Shown here: positions 11,918-23,006 of the stretch, one piece after another
Layout of the letters: the number at the start of each line of letters is the position of its first letter
How positions within the stretch are numbered: position 1 is the stretch's first letter
Source of the DNA: Actinostola sp. cb2023
Taxonomy: Eukaryota > Cnidaria > Anthozoa > Actiniaria > Actinostolidae
Length of the DNA stretch: 64,000 nucleotides
Reading direction: 5' to 3'
Assembly: GCA_033675265.1 (NCBI GenBank)
Contig: JAUJYZ010000049.1
Span: 187,001-251,000 of the forward strand
Program-made: the position numbers and the translations under genes
Notes under the pieces: model-generated
Told to the model about the DNA's origin: nothing
The model's input: only the letters and a program-made list of their open reading frames with translations
Databases searched by the model: none

Positions 11918-12144
11918 TTGGATGAATTCCAAATAAGAGCTAGATGTTTTATACCGCGCCTTCTTATTGGTTTTTGCTATGTTTGGAACGAACGGATCAC
12001 AAGCAGGGTATATATACTTCACATATGGTACATTATAATGTCCTCTACTATAAGATGCCTGCACGATTTAAAGAGGCTGACACATAATAGACAGTGCTAA
12101 TAAATTTGTGGCACTCAAATAAATGTAAATAAAAAAATAAAATA

Positions 12145-12245
12145 TGATGTGGTTATCCAATAAATTTTATCCGTTGGATAAGACTTATCCGGTGGATAGC
12201 GATAGCGCTATAACCACCTTTCGTACAATGAACCGAAGCCTGTAG
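12145..12245. repeat. Fragment of TTATCCGTTGGATAA MITE
   Basis: Shares TTATCCGTTGGATAAG, GGATAGCGATAGCGC and CTTTCGT with the foldback at 19493-19640. Confidence 0.65.
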
Positions 12246-12348
12246 GCCTACTAATATTATACCTTAATAGAGGACATGAAACATGTCCCATATATGAAGT
12301 ACCTACCTAGGACTGACTTAACAAACGACGACCCCATTGACTAATTTA

Positions 12349-12479
12349 ATTCCAATAAACCTGGGCACTACTAATTAGCTGTCAGTGTTTATTAGATGCA
12401 AAGAAACAAAAGAAAACAAAAGAGTAAGTCTCTAATAGTGTGTATTGATGTAGTTAGTAATGCCCAGGTTTATTGGAAT
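12349..12479. repeat. Foldback element
   Basis: Inverted ends ATTCCAATAAACCTGGGCA / TGCCCAGGTTTATTGGAAT enclose ~90 bp. Confidence 0.75.
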
Positions 12480-12483
12480 CACT

Positions 12484-13716
12484 CTAACTAATTTAACAGT
12501 ACTAACTAATTTTACAGTACTAACTGGTTAACAGTACTAACTAATTTTACAGTACTAACTGGTTAACAATACTAACAAATTTTACAGTACTAACTAATTT
12601 TACAGTACTAACTAATTTAACAGTACTATCTAATTTAACAGTACTAACCAATTTAACAGTACTAACTAATTTAACAGTACTAACTAATTTTACAGTACTA
12701 ACTAATTTAACAGTACTATCTAATTTAACAGTACTAACCAATTTAACAGTACTAACTAATTTAACAGTACTAACTAATTTAACAGTACTAACTAATTTTA
12801 CAGTACTAACTAATTTAACAGTACTATCTAATTTAACAGTACTAACCAATTTAACAGTACTAACCAATTTAACAGTACTAACTAATTTTACAGTACTAAC
12901 TAATTTAACAGTACTATCTAATTTAACAGTACTAACTAATTTAACAGTACTAACTAATTTAACAGTACTAACTAATTTAACAGTACTAACCAATTTAACA
13001 GTACTAACTAATTTAACCGTACTAACTAATTTAACAGTACTATCTAATTTAACAGTACTAATTAATTTAACAGTACTAACTAATTTTACAGTACTAACTG
13101 GTTAACAATACTAACTAATTTTACAGTACTAACTAATTTTACAGTACTAACTGGTTAACAGTACTAACTAATTTAACAGTACTAATTTAACAGTACTAAC
13201 TAATTTTACAGTACTAACTAATTTAACAGTACTAATTTAACAGTACTAATTTAACAGTACTAACTAAATTAACAGTACTAACTAATTTAACAGTACTAGC
13301 TAAATTAACAGTACTAACTAATTTAACAGTACTTACTAATTTAACAGTACTATAACTAATTTAACAGTACTAACTAATTTAACAGTACTAACTAATTTAA
13401 CAGTACTAACTAATTTAACAGTACTAACTGGTTTAACAGTACTAACTAATTTTACAGTACTAACTAATTTAACAGTACTAACTAATTTAACAGTACTAAC
13501 TAATTTTACAGTACTAACTAATTTAACAGTACTAACTAATTTAACAGTACTAACTGGTTTAACAGTACTAACTAATTTTACAGTACTAACTAATTTAACA
13601 GTACTAACTAATTTAACAGTACTAACTAATTTTACAGTACTAACTAATTTAACAGTACTAACTAATTTAACAGTACTAACTAATTTTACAGTACTAACTA
13701 ATTTAACAGTACTAAC
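12484..13716. repeat. 18-bp satellite array (TAATTTAACAGTACTAAC)
   Basis: About 1.2 kb of 18-bp units with variants TTTTACAG, CTATC and CTGGTTAACAG. The same satellite resumes at 20543, 22298, 22673 and 22869, so one original array has been split by insertions. On the minus strand it reads as a VSTVKL repeat, an artefact. Confidence 0.95.
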
Positions 13717-13965
13717 CACAGGCAGCCCAACCATTGCTTTTGAGGCTACTAAATAATTCAAAAAATGATATTTGTGTCTTTTCTTGATGGGTTCCCTGTG
13801 GTAAAGCGCGCGGGCGCGCAATACATATGTTGGGTTCCCTGTGTTGAGTAATATCCTATGTTGGGCTTCCTGTGTGCATCCCGCGCGTCCCGCAGTCCCT
13901 GCCGCAGTGTATGTGTATAGACTATTTACACAAGGTATGAAACTCCAGTCACGTGATGGCCTGAT

Positions 13966-14725
13966 GTGCGCCGCATTACTCGCCGCTTTTTGTTGGTGCA
14001 CTTTTCCGTAAACCGAAGAGCCGAAGTCGTCGTACGCTACAGGCCCGTGGGGGGTACCCAGGGTGAAGTCGCTGAAGTTTTGAAAAATGGCGGAGAAGTT
14101 GATGAAGAAAAACATGATTTTTTCGGTGTAAGCTTTTGGATTCTTTTCCTTATCCATGGTAAGTTTAGAAGTTTACAATTCATGTCAACTTTAAGTAGCT
14201 TTAGATGAAATTTGACGGTTTTAAAGTAGTCCTTTTTTATTTTGAATGGTGGAGAATTGTATGTTGTGCTCGACACACGACAGTTTTGTTGAAAACTAAG
14301 CTGAACTAAATATATTTTCTGAATTATTTTCTTGAGGTTTTAGTATATAGTTTTTGCTCTAACTGTTCTCTAATAAAAGACATGAAAGGACTTGCCTATT
14401 CTATGGCAGAAGGGTGCTTCAGTTATTTTTCATAAATTAAGCTTATGACCGAGCTATTTCACTTGTGTATAGTTGTCATTGAAATAAGACTTACACACTG
14501 TACACTTCAATCAAGTTCAACAAAGAACCTATATAGTACTTTATCTGTTTAAACATTATGACTCTCATCTATGTTATTTTGTACTTTCTTACAGTACTTC
14601 TTACAACACAAGCCGGAACGCCAACACAGAGTAAACCATCTGAAGGCAAAAATATAGACGAACTCAAATTCACTGACATCGAAGGAGTCATGATGAATGG
14701 CGATGGACTCATGAAGCAGCCGTGA
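13966..14725 (+). CDS. Possible two-exon small gene inside transposon A
   Basis: An open frame from 13966 reaches a good donor (CATG/GTAAGT near 14159). A second open segment follows an acceptor (TTTCTTACAG, ~14594) and ends at TGA near 14723. Joined in phase, the junction reads through a hydrophobic stretch (FWILFLI before, VLLTTQAG after), like a signal peptide, followed by a short hydrophilic tail ending GLMKQP. An alternative ATG (AAAAATGGCGGAGAAG, 14085) is in another frame and stops quickly. The product is not recognised. It may be cargo of the transposon or a chance open frame. Confidence 0.3.
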
Positions 14726-14759
14726 ACTAAAATATTAACAGTTGTTCTTTATTGTCATT

Positions 14760-15538
14760 GACATAGTACAACTCATTTAGCAAATACTATCATCTGAGAG
14801 AAACACAGAGTAATTTTAAATATGGTTCACGGATGAACGTAAGTATTAATATCGCATAATTTTGACACATATTAATTTAAATATTAATTTTGTATTTTTA
14901 TATACAAAACAATATCCATAGTAATACTGATCAATATAGTGAATGAATTGTACAGAAAGAACGGCAAAACAGTGTGTAAAAAGCTAGTAAACTTATTTTA
15001 ACTGATTGTTGAAATAAATACGTTTGTTTGTCATTTTGTTTATAAGCACTGATAGCAAAAATGTCTTGTGTAGTACTAAATATGGAGACTATTCTGCATT
15101 TCTAAAATACAATGCCTCAATTTTAAAGCATTTTAATCGATAAAAATCAAAACACAATACAAATACTATATAAAAGTCAAAACAGAAAACAAATAAAGTA
15201 TACTGTAGATGTTTTGACTTATGTTTAGTGAAAATATAAATATTAAAACTTGCAAAAAAGAGCACAATTCAGATTTGCCGAACGCTTGCCGATGTCCTCT
15301 CGAAGGTAAATTCCGACTGCCTCACGGAAAAGTGCACCAACAAAATGACCACACATCAGGCCACGACGCTCAAAATTTCAAAATTTAGTTTCTCAGCGTA
15401 CGCTGAAGTTAGACGACTGACACTACAAAGTGTTTCAAGAATACGGTAAAGTTTAGTTATTCGAAGAAAAATTGAATTTTCACATCACATTGACAAAATT
15501 AGGGTCAAAAACGTATTTGTCACGTGACCTAGTTTCAT
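14760..15538. other. AT-rich interior of transposon A, no gene seen
   Basis: No further open exon was found. The right end carries CACGTGAC and AGTTTCATACCTTGT, inverse of ACAAGGTATGAAACT at ~13933, marking the inner limit of the arms. Confidence 0.4.
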
Positions 15539-15545
15539 ACCTTGT

Positions 15546-17151
15546 CAGGAGCCCATAAGTAGGAGCGTCCATGCTCTATATTGGGTCTATGTCACAGCGT
15601 TTTCACAAGTGTGGTTATTTTTAGAACAGTTTTTCCGCGAAAGAAGGTCAATTGACCAATCAGAGAACGTTTCCGGTATAGCGGTTTCATTTCCGGTTTC
15701 ACGTCAAAAATAAAATGGCGGAATTTCGAAAGACCCGAAGAGATGAATGTACAAATAAAAGTCAGGATTATCCAGTTTTCTTTGTGTCTGATTCACAATT
15801 TTATCATACCAACAACTTCCCGGGATTCCATAGGCCGCTACTTTGAACCTTGACCTAAAATTCTAGACTGCGTTTCCCGAACGAAGTGAACTTACAGGAT
15901 TTGAATTGAAGTGATGGCCAGGCGATTTCGTGGCAGAGTTTCGAGGATAGATAATGTGAGTGAACGCGTGTTTTCTGATCAGAAATATCAGTTCCTGTTT
16001 ACCTCACGGAGAAATACAAACGTATTATGAAGCGTTGTGCCACTGAAACGTTAGAAAGTCAAAGTTAAAGTCAAGTAAGGTGCATTGAAAGCGATAGTCT
16101 ATTTAGGCAGTTGGTTTGTACCGGTAATTTGGTCTCAAAAATCAGAAAACTTAAAAATAAAAGTCAGAAGACCCACCAAATGGAAACCAAATATGATTTT
16201 GAGCTACATTATGGATCATTTGGTCGAAGATATCAGTTTAGTTTTCAATTCGTTTGAGTTTTGAATTTGATTTTAATTGACAAGTTCCAGCCGACTGTTT
16301 GAATGTCTGAGTACCGGCGCAGTAAGAAGGTCACTGAATTTAAAAACAAAGCAATTTTGAGTCAGTTTCGCTCAACTATTCGGCTTTATATTGACAGTGA
16401 AGCGTGTGTATAAACATTAAATTAAACATCAAAACTTGAATGAAGGTGTTTTTATTAATATATTTCAAATCGGCAGACTCACAAAAATACTGATTCACAA
16501 TCCATTTTTAAGTCATTTTAGGTAACAGAAAAGACACAACAAATGACAACAAATACGCTTACTTTCACCAATCTTATTTGTAATTTGATTCACTCGTCTT
16601 GTCGCTCATGCAGTTTCAGCGAATTTGTTTTTGAATAGCCTTGTCAGTCTTCAAACTCCACAACGATAATTACAAGATACCACTAAACCACATCCAAGAA
16701 TAAATTGAATTCACTTTCTGACGAAATAGTTTAGACGAAAATATGTCTTTGAAAGTCTTCGGCTAATTTGCATTCACACGCTACAACAGCTTCTCAGTCG
16801 GTCCCTTCGTGTTGGAGTTCTTCGAACCACTACTAGCTTTGGATGCCTTTAGAAGCACAATCGGTCACCACTCTCACTTTCAAGTGATTCTGTTGTACCG
16901 AATGACTCAATACTGCTCTCACTATCACTAGACGATTCGTAGTTTAGTTCACTTGAAGAATCTCTTTGTCGCTATCGGATGCCATCTTTATTTTACCTGC
17001 CATCTCATCAAAATTCAAAAAAAACGTCACACAGGAAACGTTCTCTGATTGGTCAAAATTCGCGGGAAAACTGTTCTAAAAATAACCACACCTGTGAAAA
17101 CGCTGTGACACTACCCAATACCGTATGGACGCTCCTACTTATGGGCTCCTG
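15546..17151. mobile_element. Transposon 'C2', CAGGAGCCCAT ends, 7-bp TSD ACCTTGT
   Basis: Ends CAGGAGCCCATAAGTAGGAG / its complement, with a perfect 7-bp duplication ACCTTGT at 15539-15545 and 17152-17158. Subterminal inverted segments share TTCTAAAAATAACCACAC-like and GATTGGTCAA/TTGACCAATC motifs. It carries degraded short open frames from ATGGCG(GAA) at 15715 and, on the minus strand, from ~16984 (Ser/Glu-rich). It is nested in the right arm of transposon A. Confidence 0.88.
15715..15846 (+). CDS. Small ORF in transposon C2, unknown
   Basis: 43 codons starting AAAATGGCGG: basic/polar N-terminus (MAEFRKTRRDEC), then FFVSDSQFYHTNNFPGF. It sits just inside the left terminus, where a transposon gene would begin. 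No family is recognised; it may be a first exon or a relic. Confidence 0.25.
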   Translation: MAEFRKTRRDECTNKSQDYPVFFVSDSQFYHTNNFPGFHRPLL

Positions 17152-18008
17152 ACCTTGTTAAATATACACACTTGCTGCGGGCGCATCCCGCAGGACGCAC
17201 ACAGGAAGCCCAACATAGGACATTACTCAGCACAGGGAACCCAACATATGTATTGCGCGCGCGCGCGCTTTACCACAGGGAACCCAATCAAAAAAAGACG
17301 CAATTATCATTTTTTGAATTATTTAGTAGCCTCAAAAGCAATGGTTGGGCTGTCTGTGTACTAATAGTCCAGTCATCCTATGAAATTTTGGGGGTCAAGT
17401 TGGAACAAATTGCAACAGAAAGTTTCTCATCGCTATTCAACCAAGATGGGTTACCTAAACAACATACTAAAAGTCCTCAAAAATCCCTTCGGTGGAACAT
17501 GCCGAAAATTAGGATTAAAGATTTTGTGGTTTTACCACAGGGATCCCGCGTCGAGAAAAATAAATTATATTTGAAAAAATACCTTTATCCAACTTTTTTC
17601 TTTGAGTTTTAATTTCCAAGATCTTCAATATAATTTCTGTTGTGGTTGAAGTTACTTTATTAACACGAAAGTACTTGAGATTGCAGGGAAAATGTCCCTA
17701 CGCCATGACCCTTACCACAGGGATCCCAATACGTAGAAAATTGAATTTTCAATCAAAAAATCGATTTCCTGCTTTGTGTTTGTTTATTTCTTGGTTATTC
17801 GTTGCGTTGTATAGCCATGACTAATAATAATCAACGATTGAAATACAATAATGATAATAATTATGATATAATGACCATAAAATAAAATATTATACTAGTC
17901 TAATCAGATCTAAGATAATAGAATCAAAACACATTGTTAGTCAGACTCGTGCAAACCACATGCATACATAAACTACATACATAAACTACGTATTCATACT
18001 ACATACAT

Positions 18009-19160
18009 AAACCAAGGTCTGGCGTGCTGGAGTTAGAACATCTTTGGCAATACAGCCGATCAGTCCAGGTAGTACTTCTTGCACGTACACCTGCAAGTGC
18101 TACAATCTGACTTGCAGCCATCTGATCATCTCAATTAGTATAGTGCGCTATGGGCTGGTGGTAAATTAGTTCGGAAAGGAAGTAGCTTCCCATCCGTTAA
18201 GTGCCATCCCCAGTCAACAGGCTATAGCTGTTCGCAACATTTCCATTCCTGGATCTGGTAGTACACACATAGACTGTGGTATTGCATCAGCAGCTGATGT
18301 GGGTGGAAGGCTTTCAGGTTGAAGAAATGACGATCAAGTAGTTTTGGCAAAAATCGGTGTATCATAGAGAGTCTAGGCTCGGCCTCTTAACCATCACAGT
18401 AGAAACTAAAGTCAGAGAGAAGTGCTTCCTCTCCTGCCACAAAGATGTCTTCCTTAAAGTAGCTATACCCACTGGTCGATCAAAGATTTCTGCCGGCTTA
18501 TTGAAGGAATCTGCATGGAATTTGGTTCAATATTTTTTTAACGCTGATGCTTTGCCAATCCCATGGAGCCGTAATCGGTTGTGTTGCACCTTAGAATTGC
18601 ATGCAGAAACAATAAGTTTCCAGTGCACACACTGGCACCTAGGGCAGACGTTATCCTCTTTATGTTCCATACTCTCCTGATCTGTGACCTTGGCTTGTGC
18701 TCTGGCTTGAAGAACAGGGCATGCGAATCCACTGCTCTCTTTCTACTGTGATGGTTAAGAGGAGAGGCTAGACTCTCTATACGATACACCCGTTTATGCC
18801 AAAAGGTAGCCACTGGATCGTCATTTCTTCAACCTGAAAGCCTTCCACCCACATCAGCTGCTGATGCAATACCACAGTCTACGTGTGTACTACCAGATCC
18901 AGGAATGGAAATGTTGCGAACAGCTATAGCCTGTTGACTGGGGATGGCACTTAACGGATGGGAAGCTACTTCCTATCCGAACTGAATTACCACCAGCCCA
19001 TAGCGCACTACTTGATCGTGAGATGATCAGATGTAACTGCAAGTCAGATCAGGTAGCACTTGCAGGTGTACGTGCAAGAAGTACTACCTGATTGCTCGGC
19101 TGCATGTGGTACATGCAAAGGCCAAAGTTATTCTAACTCCAGCACGCCAGACCTTGGTTT
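18009..19160. mobile_element. Foldback element nested in transposon B
   Basis: Arms of about 400 bp begin AAACCAAGGTCTGGCGTGCT and end with the complement. Within the arms TGTTGACTGGGGATGGCAC and its complement are opposed. The centre (18430-18720) has no credible gene. Confidence 0.8.
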
Positions 19161-19353
19161 GGATAGAAGCTCTTTCTACTTAATTCATGCAACAAAGTTT
19201 TGCAACCTGCAACACCGAAATTTTAATTTGTTGCACAACAAGTTGCGCGAACGATGGTAATACGAGAAACAGCCTTTGCAACTGCTACGCAACAATCTGA
19301 ACAATGTTGCGCGACAAGTTGTCCGATTTTGTTGCTCGTATTACTGCACCTTT

Positions 19354-19725
19354 AGAGAGATTTAGCAAACACGATGCGACGTGAGAACGCGACGTTAGAT
19401 GACGAATATATCACATTTGGTCATTGCGTGACTACCGTGGCAACGTCGCGACGTCAAGTTCACGACGCCATTTCACTTGTTTTCACGTCCTGGCCCCGGT
19501 TGCACGAAAGGCGAATAGCGCTATCCAACGGATAAGTCTTATCCAACGGATAAAATTGATGCAGTTTTACAATAAATTTTAACCGTTGGATAAGATTTAT
19601 CCGGTGGATAGGGCTATTCGCCTTTCGTGCAACCGGAGCCTGTACGACAACGGTCGTTTTCACAGTTATTCGTCAGCGCGCGCGCCGTCCTCTTTCACAT
19701 CGCATCGTGTTTGCTAAATCTCTCT
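19354..19725. mobile_element. Foldback MITE containing a second MITE
   Basis: Outer arms AGAGAGATTTAGCAAACACG / complement. An inner foldback at 19493-19640 has ends GGCCCCGGTTGCACGAAAGG / complement and TTATCCAACGGATAA cores. Confidence 0.8.
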
Positions 19726-19797
19726 ATTTTTGATTATGTCACTTTATCATTACTTAAGTTATAAATATAACCTTAATGCAACCAATTAGAGTCGTTG

Positions 19798-20018
19798 TCG
19801 TTAGCCTGCCTTCAGGCTCTCTTGTGTTTTTTTTTAATGAGAGCCTGAAGGCAGGCTACGTTTTCGTATGAGTGGGAAGTAGTTACGGTACCGCGGTTCG
19901 TGCCGTGCAGTGACCGTATCACGCCATCGTGTGGTGTGATTGGTTAATACTGTTACATTCTGTACCGTGACCATATAAACTCTGTACCGTAGGCCGTTTC
20001 CCACTCATACGAAAACGA
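19798..20018. mobile_element. Hairpin plus MITE
   Basis: 19798-19858 is a hairpin (AGCCTGCCTTCAGGCTCTC / complement). 19859-20018 is a foldback with ends CGTTTTCGTATGAGTGGGAA / complement, the same family as window bases 1-42. Confidence 0.75.
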
Positions 20019-20542
20019 CTCTATTATCATTATCAGTGTATTTCAATAGTTGATTATTATTAGTCATTAGTGTTTATTCTTAGCATAGACTAATTTGGCT
20101 ATACAACACAACGAATAACCAAGAAACAAATAAACACAAAGCAGGAAATCGATTTTTTGATTGAAAATTCAATTTTCTACGTATTGGGATCCCTGTGGTA
20201 AGGGTCATGGCGTAGGGACATTTTCGGCTGCAATCTCAAGTACTTTCGTGTTAATAAAGTAACTTCAACCACAACAGAAATAATATTGAAGATCGTGGAA
20301 ATTAAAAATCAAAGAAAAATGTCGGATAAAGGTATTTTTTCAAATATAATTTATTTTGCTCGACGCGGGATCCCTGTGGTGAAACAACGAAATCTTTAAT
20401 CCTAATTTTCGGCATGTTCCACCGAAGGGATTTTTGAGGACTTTTAGTATGTTGTTTCGGTAACCCATCTTGGTTGAATAGCGATGAGAAACTTTCTGTT
20501 GCAATTTGTTCCAACTTAAACCGTAGAATGACTGGACTATAA

Positions 20543-20663
20543 CTGGTTTAACAGTACTAACTAATTTTACAGTCTAACTAATTTAACAGTACTAACTAAT
20601 TTAACAGTACTAACTAATTTAACAGTACTAACTAATTTAACAGTACTAACTAATTTAACAGTA
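20543..20663. repeat. 18-bp satellite segment
   Basis: Continuation of the TAATTTAACAGTACTAAC array after transposon B. Confidence 0.93.
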
Positions 20664-20936
20664 GAGTGCAATTTAGAAAAGCGTGAAATAGTACTAATTT
20701 TAAATAGTACTAAATAGTGCTATTTCTATATTGTTTTCTATTGTTTCATTAGTGCTATTTAGTACCAGGAGCCCATTACTAGGAGCCTTCCTCTCCTATA
20801 ATAGGTTTGTACGACATCATTTGCACAAATTGAGCTAAAAATAGAACACTCATTATAAATTCCGCGCGATTAGCCAATCATGTCTCGTCTTACACAATAG
20901 GAATTTGACGTCAGATTCAACACTACTTTGCTTTCA

Positions 20937-21062
20937 ATGTCGGCCGAAAGCGTACCGTGTAGTTCCAGTGATTCTAGTGAAGAATCAGAATCTAGTGAAA
21001 TTTCAGATCAGTTTCGTCGTCTGACTTCAGTACTTCATCAAGCGAGGAAGAACAATGATTGA
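20937..21062 (+). CDS. Acidic Ser-rich small ORF in transposon C1
   Basis: 41 codons from TCAATGTCGG: MSAESVPCSSSDSSEESES..., ending QARKNND. A similar Ser/Asp/Glu-rich stretch is encoded on the minus strand of C2 near 16984-16870, although broken there. A recurrent acidic N-terminus suggests the remnant start of the element's own protein. It overlaps the next ORF by 8 nt in another frame. Confidence 0.4.
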   Translation: MSAESVPCSSSDSSEESESSEISDQFRRLTSVLHQARKNND

Positions 21063-21273
21063 AAACATTAAAAACAAAACAGAAAAACTAACTCCAGGTA
21101 TTATTATTTATATCAAAACTTCAAGTGCGAGAACTTCTAAAAACAAAGCTAGTTCAAAGGCCAGTTCAAAACCCGGCCAAAAAAAACGAACATCTTCTGC
21201 TCTTTCTGAGAAGGAATTCAAGTCATTCAACGATCTGGTATCATGGATAATCTCTTACGAAGAACCTAATTAA
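21055..21273 (+). CDS. Lys/Ser-rich ORF in transposon C1
   Basis: 72 codons: a basic, low-complexity N-terminus (KTSSARTSKNKASSKASSKP) and a short C-terminal motif FKSFNDLVSWIISYEEPN. Unrecognised; possibly the second piece of the same broken transposon gene. Confidence 0.3.
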   Translation: MIENIKNKTEKLTPGIIIYIKTSSARTSKNKASSKASSKPGQKKRTSSALSEKEFKSFNDLVSWIISYEEPN

Positions 21274-22297
21274 ACTTGAGGCAGGTCTAGCAGTGAGAAC
21301 CAAGCTATGAATATTCCAAACCGCCGGTGTGTTTTGCTAATTAGCATTTGTTGTCTGAAACGCAGCAAAATGAATCACGAACTTTGAAGTAGAATTTTGT
21401 CGAAAATTCTCGACATTGACACAAAGTTCCTTCTAAAACAGCGAAGTGAGGAACAGGGGAGCTTCTTTTTCTGTGTCCTGGATGAAGATTTTATCGCATT
21501 TTTATTCAGCGGCTGTTCTTGGAGTGCCGGCTTTCTTGCCTTCTTTGAACTGAAGACGTACGGCGCCTTTGGCGAAAGAACTTCGCATACACTCAGTGAT
21601 AACCCTCTTGTTTTAGTGTTCTTTGCCGCTCTTTAAGGCACGGTTCGTCGGATGAAAGTTTCAGTTGTTTTTCGACAATCTTTCGGCGAAGAAGTTCCTA
21701 GCAAAGTGCGCCGGAAATTTGTGTGGTTGGTTATGTTGGCGTCGCTATCCAAAACTATATCAGTGATGATGAAGGTGATGGATTTTGCTTCATCAGAGTC
21801 GAAATCACTGTGAGAAAACGCTTCATTCTTGCGGCACGTAGACTAAATCATGAATCAAAAAACAACAGAAGAAAGTTGATAAAACAAGAATAAACATATG
21901 AAGCGATAGGTATATTAAAGAACGTAGAAGAATTTCGCGACATCGTGAGTCGCCATACTAAAAGTCGCCACTAAGCGCTCTGGCAGTATGTCAGTTTATT
22001 GATACATGTGATACATTCATTGTACACAGTTCGTCTCGTTCTTGTGCAAGGGAAAAATAGACTTGGACTTCCATAGAATAAGAATATCTATATTTTGGAT
22101 CAAGTCCTCGCGTCTTCCGTTTGGCCGCCATTTAATTTTTCAATTTGAAATTCTTCGGAAATTTGCATATCTAAAAATAGCCCAATTTGTGCAAATGATG
22201 TCGTATGAACCTATTACTAGAGGAAGGCTCCTAGTAATGGGCTCCTGTTAGTACTAATTAGTTATTTAGTTTTCAAGCTTTTCTAAATTGCACTCTA

Positions 22298-22531
22298 CTA
22301 ACTAATTTAACAGTACTAACTAATTTTACAGTACTAACTAATTTTACAGTACTAACTAATTTTACAGTACTAACTAATTTTACAGTACTAACTAATTTTA
22401 CAGTACTAACTAATTTAACAGTACTAACCAATTTAACAGTACTAACTAATTTAACAGTACTAACTAATTTAACAGTACTAACTAATTTTACAGTACTAAC
22501 TAATTTTACAGTACTAACTAATTTTACAGTA
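22298..22531. repeat. 18-bp satellite segment
   Basis: TAATTTTACAGTACTAAC units. Confidence 0.93.
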
Positions 22532-22672
22532 GAGTGCTATTTAGAAAAGCGTGAAATAGTACTAACTTTAAATAGTACTAAATAGTGCTATTTCTATTGT
22601 TTTCTATTGTTTCGTTAGTGCTATTTAGTACTAATTAGTTATTTAGTTTTCAAGCTTTTCTAAATTGCACTC
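22532..22672. mobile_element. TAGAGTGC MITE, TA TSD
   Basis: 141 bp with ends GAGTGC / GCACTC, TA at 22530-22531 and 22673-22674. Interior AATAGTACTAAATAGTGC and TTTCTATTG. Confidence 0.85.
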
Positions 22673-22728
22673 TACTAACTAATTTTACAGTACTAACTAA
22701 TTTAACAGTACTAACTAATTTAACAGTA

Positions 22729-22868
22729 GAGTGCAATTTAGAAAAGCGTGAAATAGTACTAACTTTAATAGTACTAAATAGAGGTATTTCTATTGTTTTC
22801 TATTGTTTCATTATTGCTATTTAGTACTAATTGGTTATTTAGTTTTCAAGCTTTTCTAAATTGCACTC
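22729..22868. mobile_element. TAGAGTGC MITE, TA TSD
   Basis: 140-bp copy flanked by TA (22727-22728, 22869-22870), again in the CAGTACTAAC part of the satellite. Confidence 0.85.
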
Positions 22869-23006
22869 TACTAACTAATTTTACAGTACTAACTAATTTT
22901 ACAGTACTAACTAATTTTACAGTACTAACTAATTTTACATTACTAACTAATTTTACAGTACTAACTAATTTTACAGTACTAACTAATTTTACAGTACTAA
23001 CTAATT
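22869..23006. repeat. 18-bp satellite, last segment
   Basis: Seven or eight TAATTTTACAGTACTAAC units; the array ends at AATTTGATTTGGCCC. Confidence 0.93.

Larger units (their letters stand above)
13717..17358. mobile_element. Transposon 'A', CACAGGCAGCCC ends, 6-7 bp TSD
   Basis: Inverted arms of about 230 bp run inward from CACAGGCAGCCCAACC / GGGCTGTCTGTG. The flanks TACTAAC (13710-13716) and TACTAAT (17359-17365) look like a 6-7 bp target duplication in the satellite. Each arm holds several copies of a motif like TTGGG(N)TCCCTGTG that resembles the terminus itself. The right arm is interrupted by the element at 15546-17151. A short internal derivative is at 34597-34981. The superfamily is not assignable from what I see. 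Confidence 0.75.
17365..20539. mobile_element. Transposon 'B', long TIRs, probable TAA TSD
   Basis: Inverted arms of about 450-490 bp begin TAGTCCAGTCAT and end ATGACTGGACTA. TAA flanks both sides (17362-17364, 20540-20542). Removing the element with one TAA restores a satellite unit (TACTAACTGGTTTAACAG), supporting the boundary. A 3-bp TAA duplication would fit PIF/Harbinger, but no transposase is visible. The arms contain CCACAGGGATCCC motifs like those of transposon A. The open frames in the arms are mirror images of each other, not a gene. Confidence 0.75.
20766..22247. mobile_element. Transposon 'C1', CAGGAGCCCAT ends, 7-bp TSD TTAGTAC
   Basis: Same family as C2: ends CAGGAGCCCATTACTAGGAG / complement. 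A perfect 7-bp duplication TTAGTAC flanks it (20759-20765, 22248-22254), and uninterrupted copies of the host MITE contain a single TTAGTAC at this point. The interior carries acidic/Ser-rich short ORFs. Confidence 0.92.
20664..22295. mobile_element. TAGAGTGC-type MITE interrupted by transposon C1
   Basis: The left part 20664-20765 and right part 22248-22295 join to make a ~142-bp MITE (ends GAGTGCAATTTAG / complement) flanked by TA, like the copies at 22532, 22729 and 30653. Confidence 0.88.

Noticed and set aside
12547..14157. VSTVKL repeat proteins on the minus strand
   Set aside because: The 18-bp satellite is a multiple of three, so it stays open by chance; no start context or conserved protein.
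17172..20514. Mirror ORFs at 17172-17612 and 20302-20514 as a gene pair
   Set aside because: They are the two inverted arms of transposon B, differing by indels and without family resemblance.
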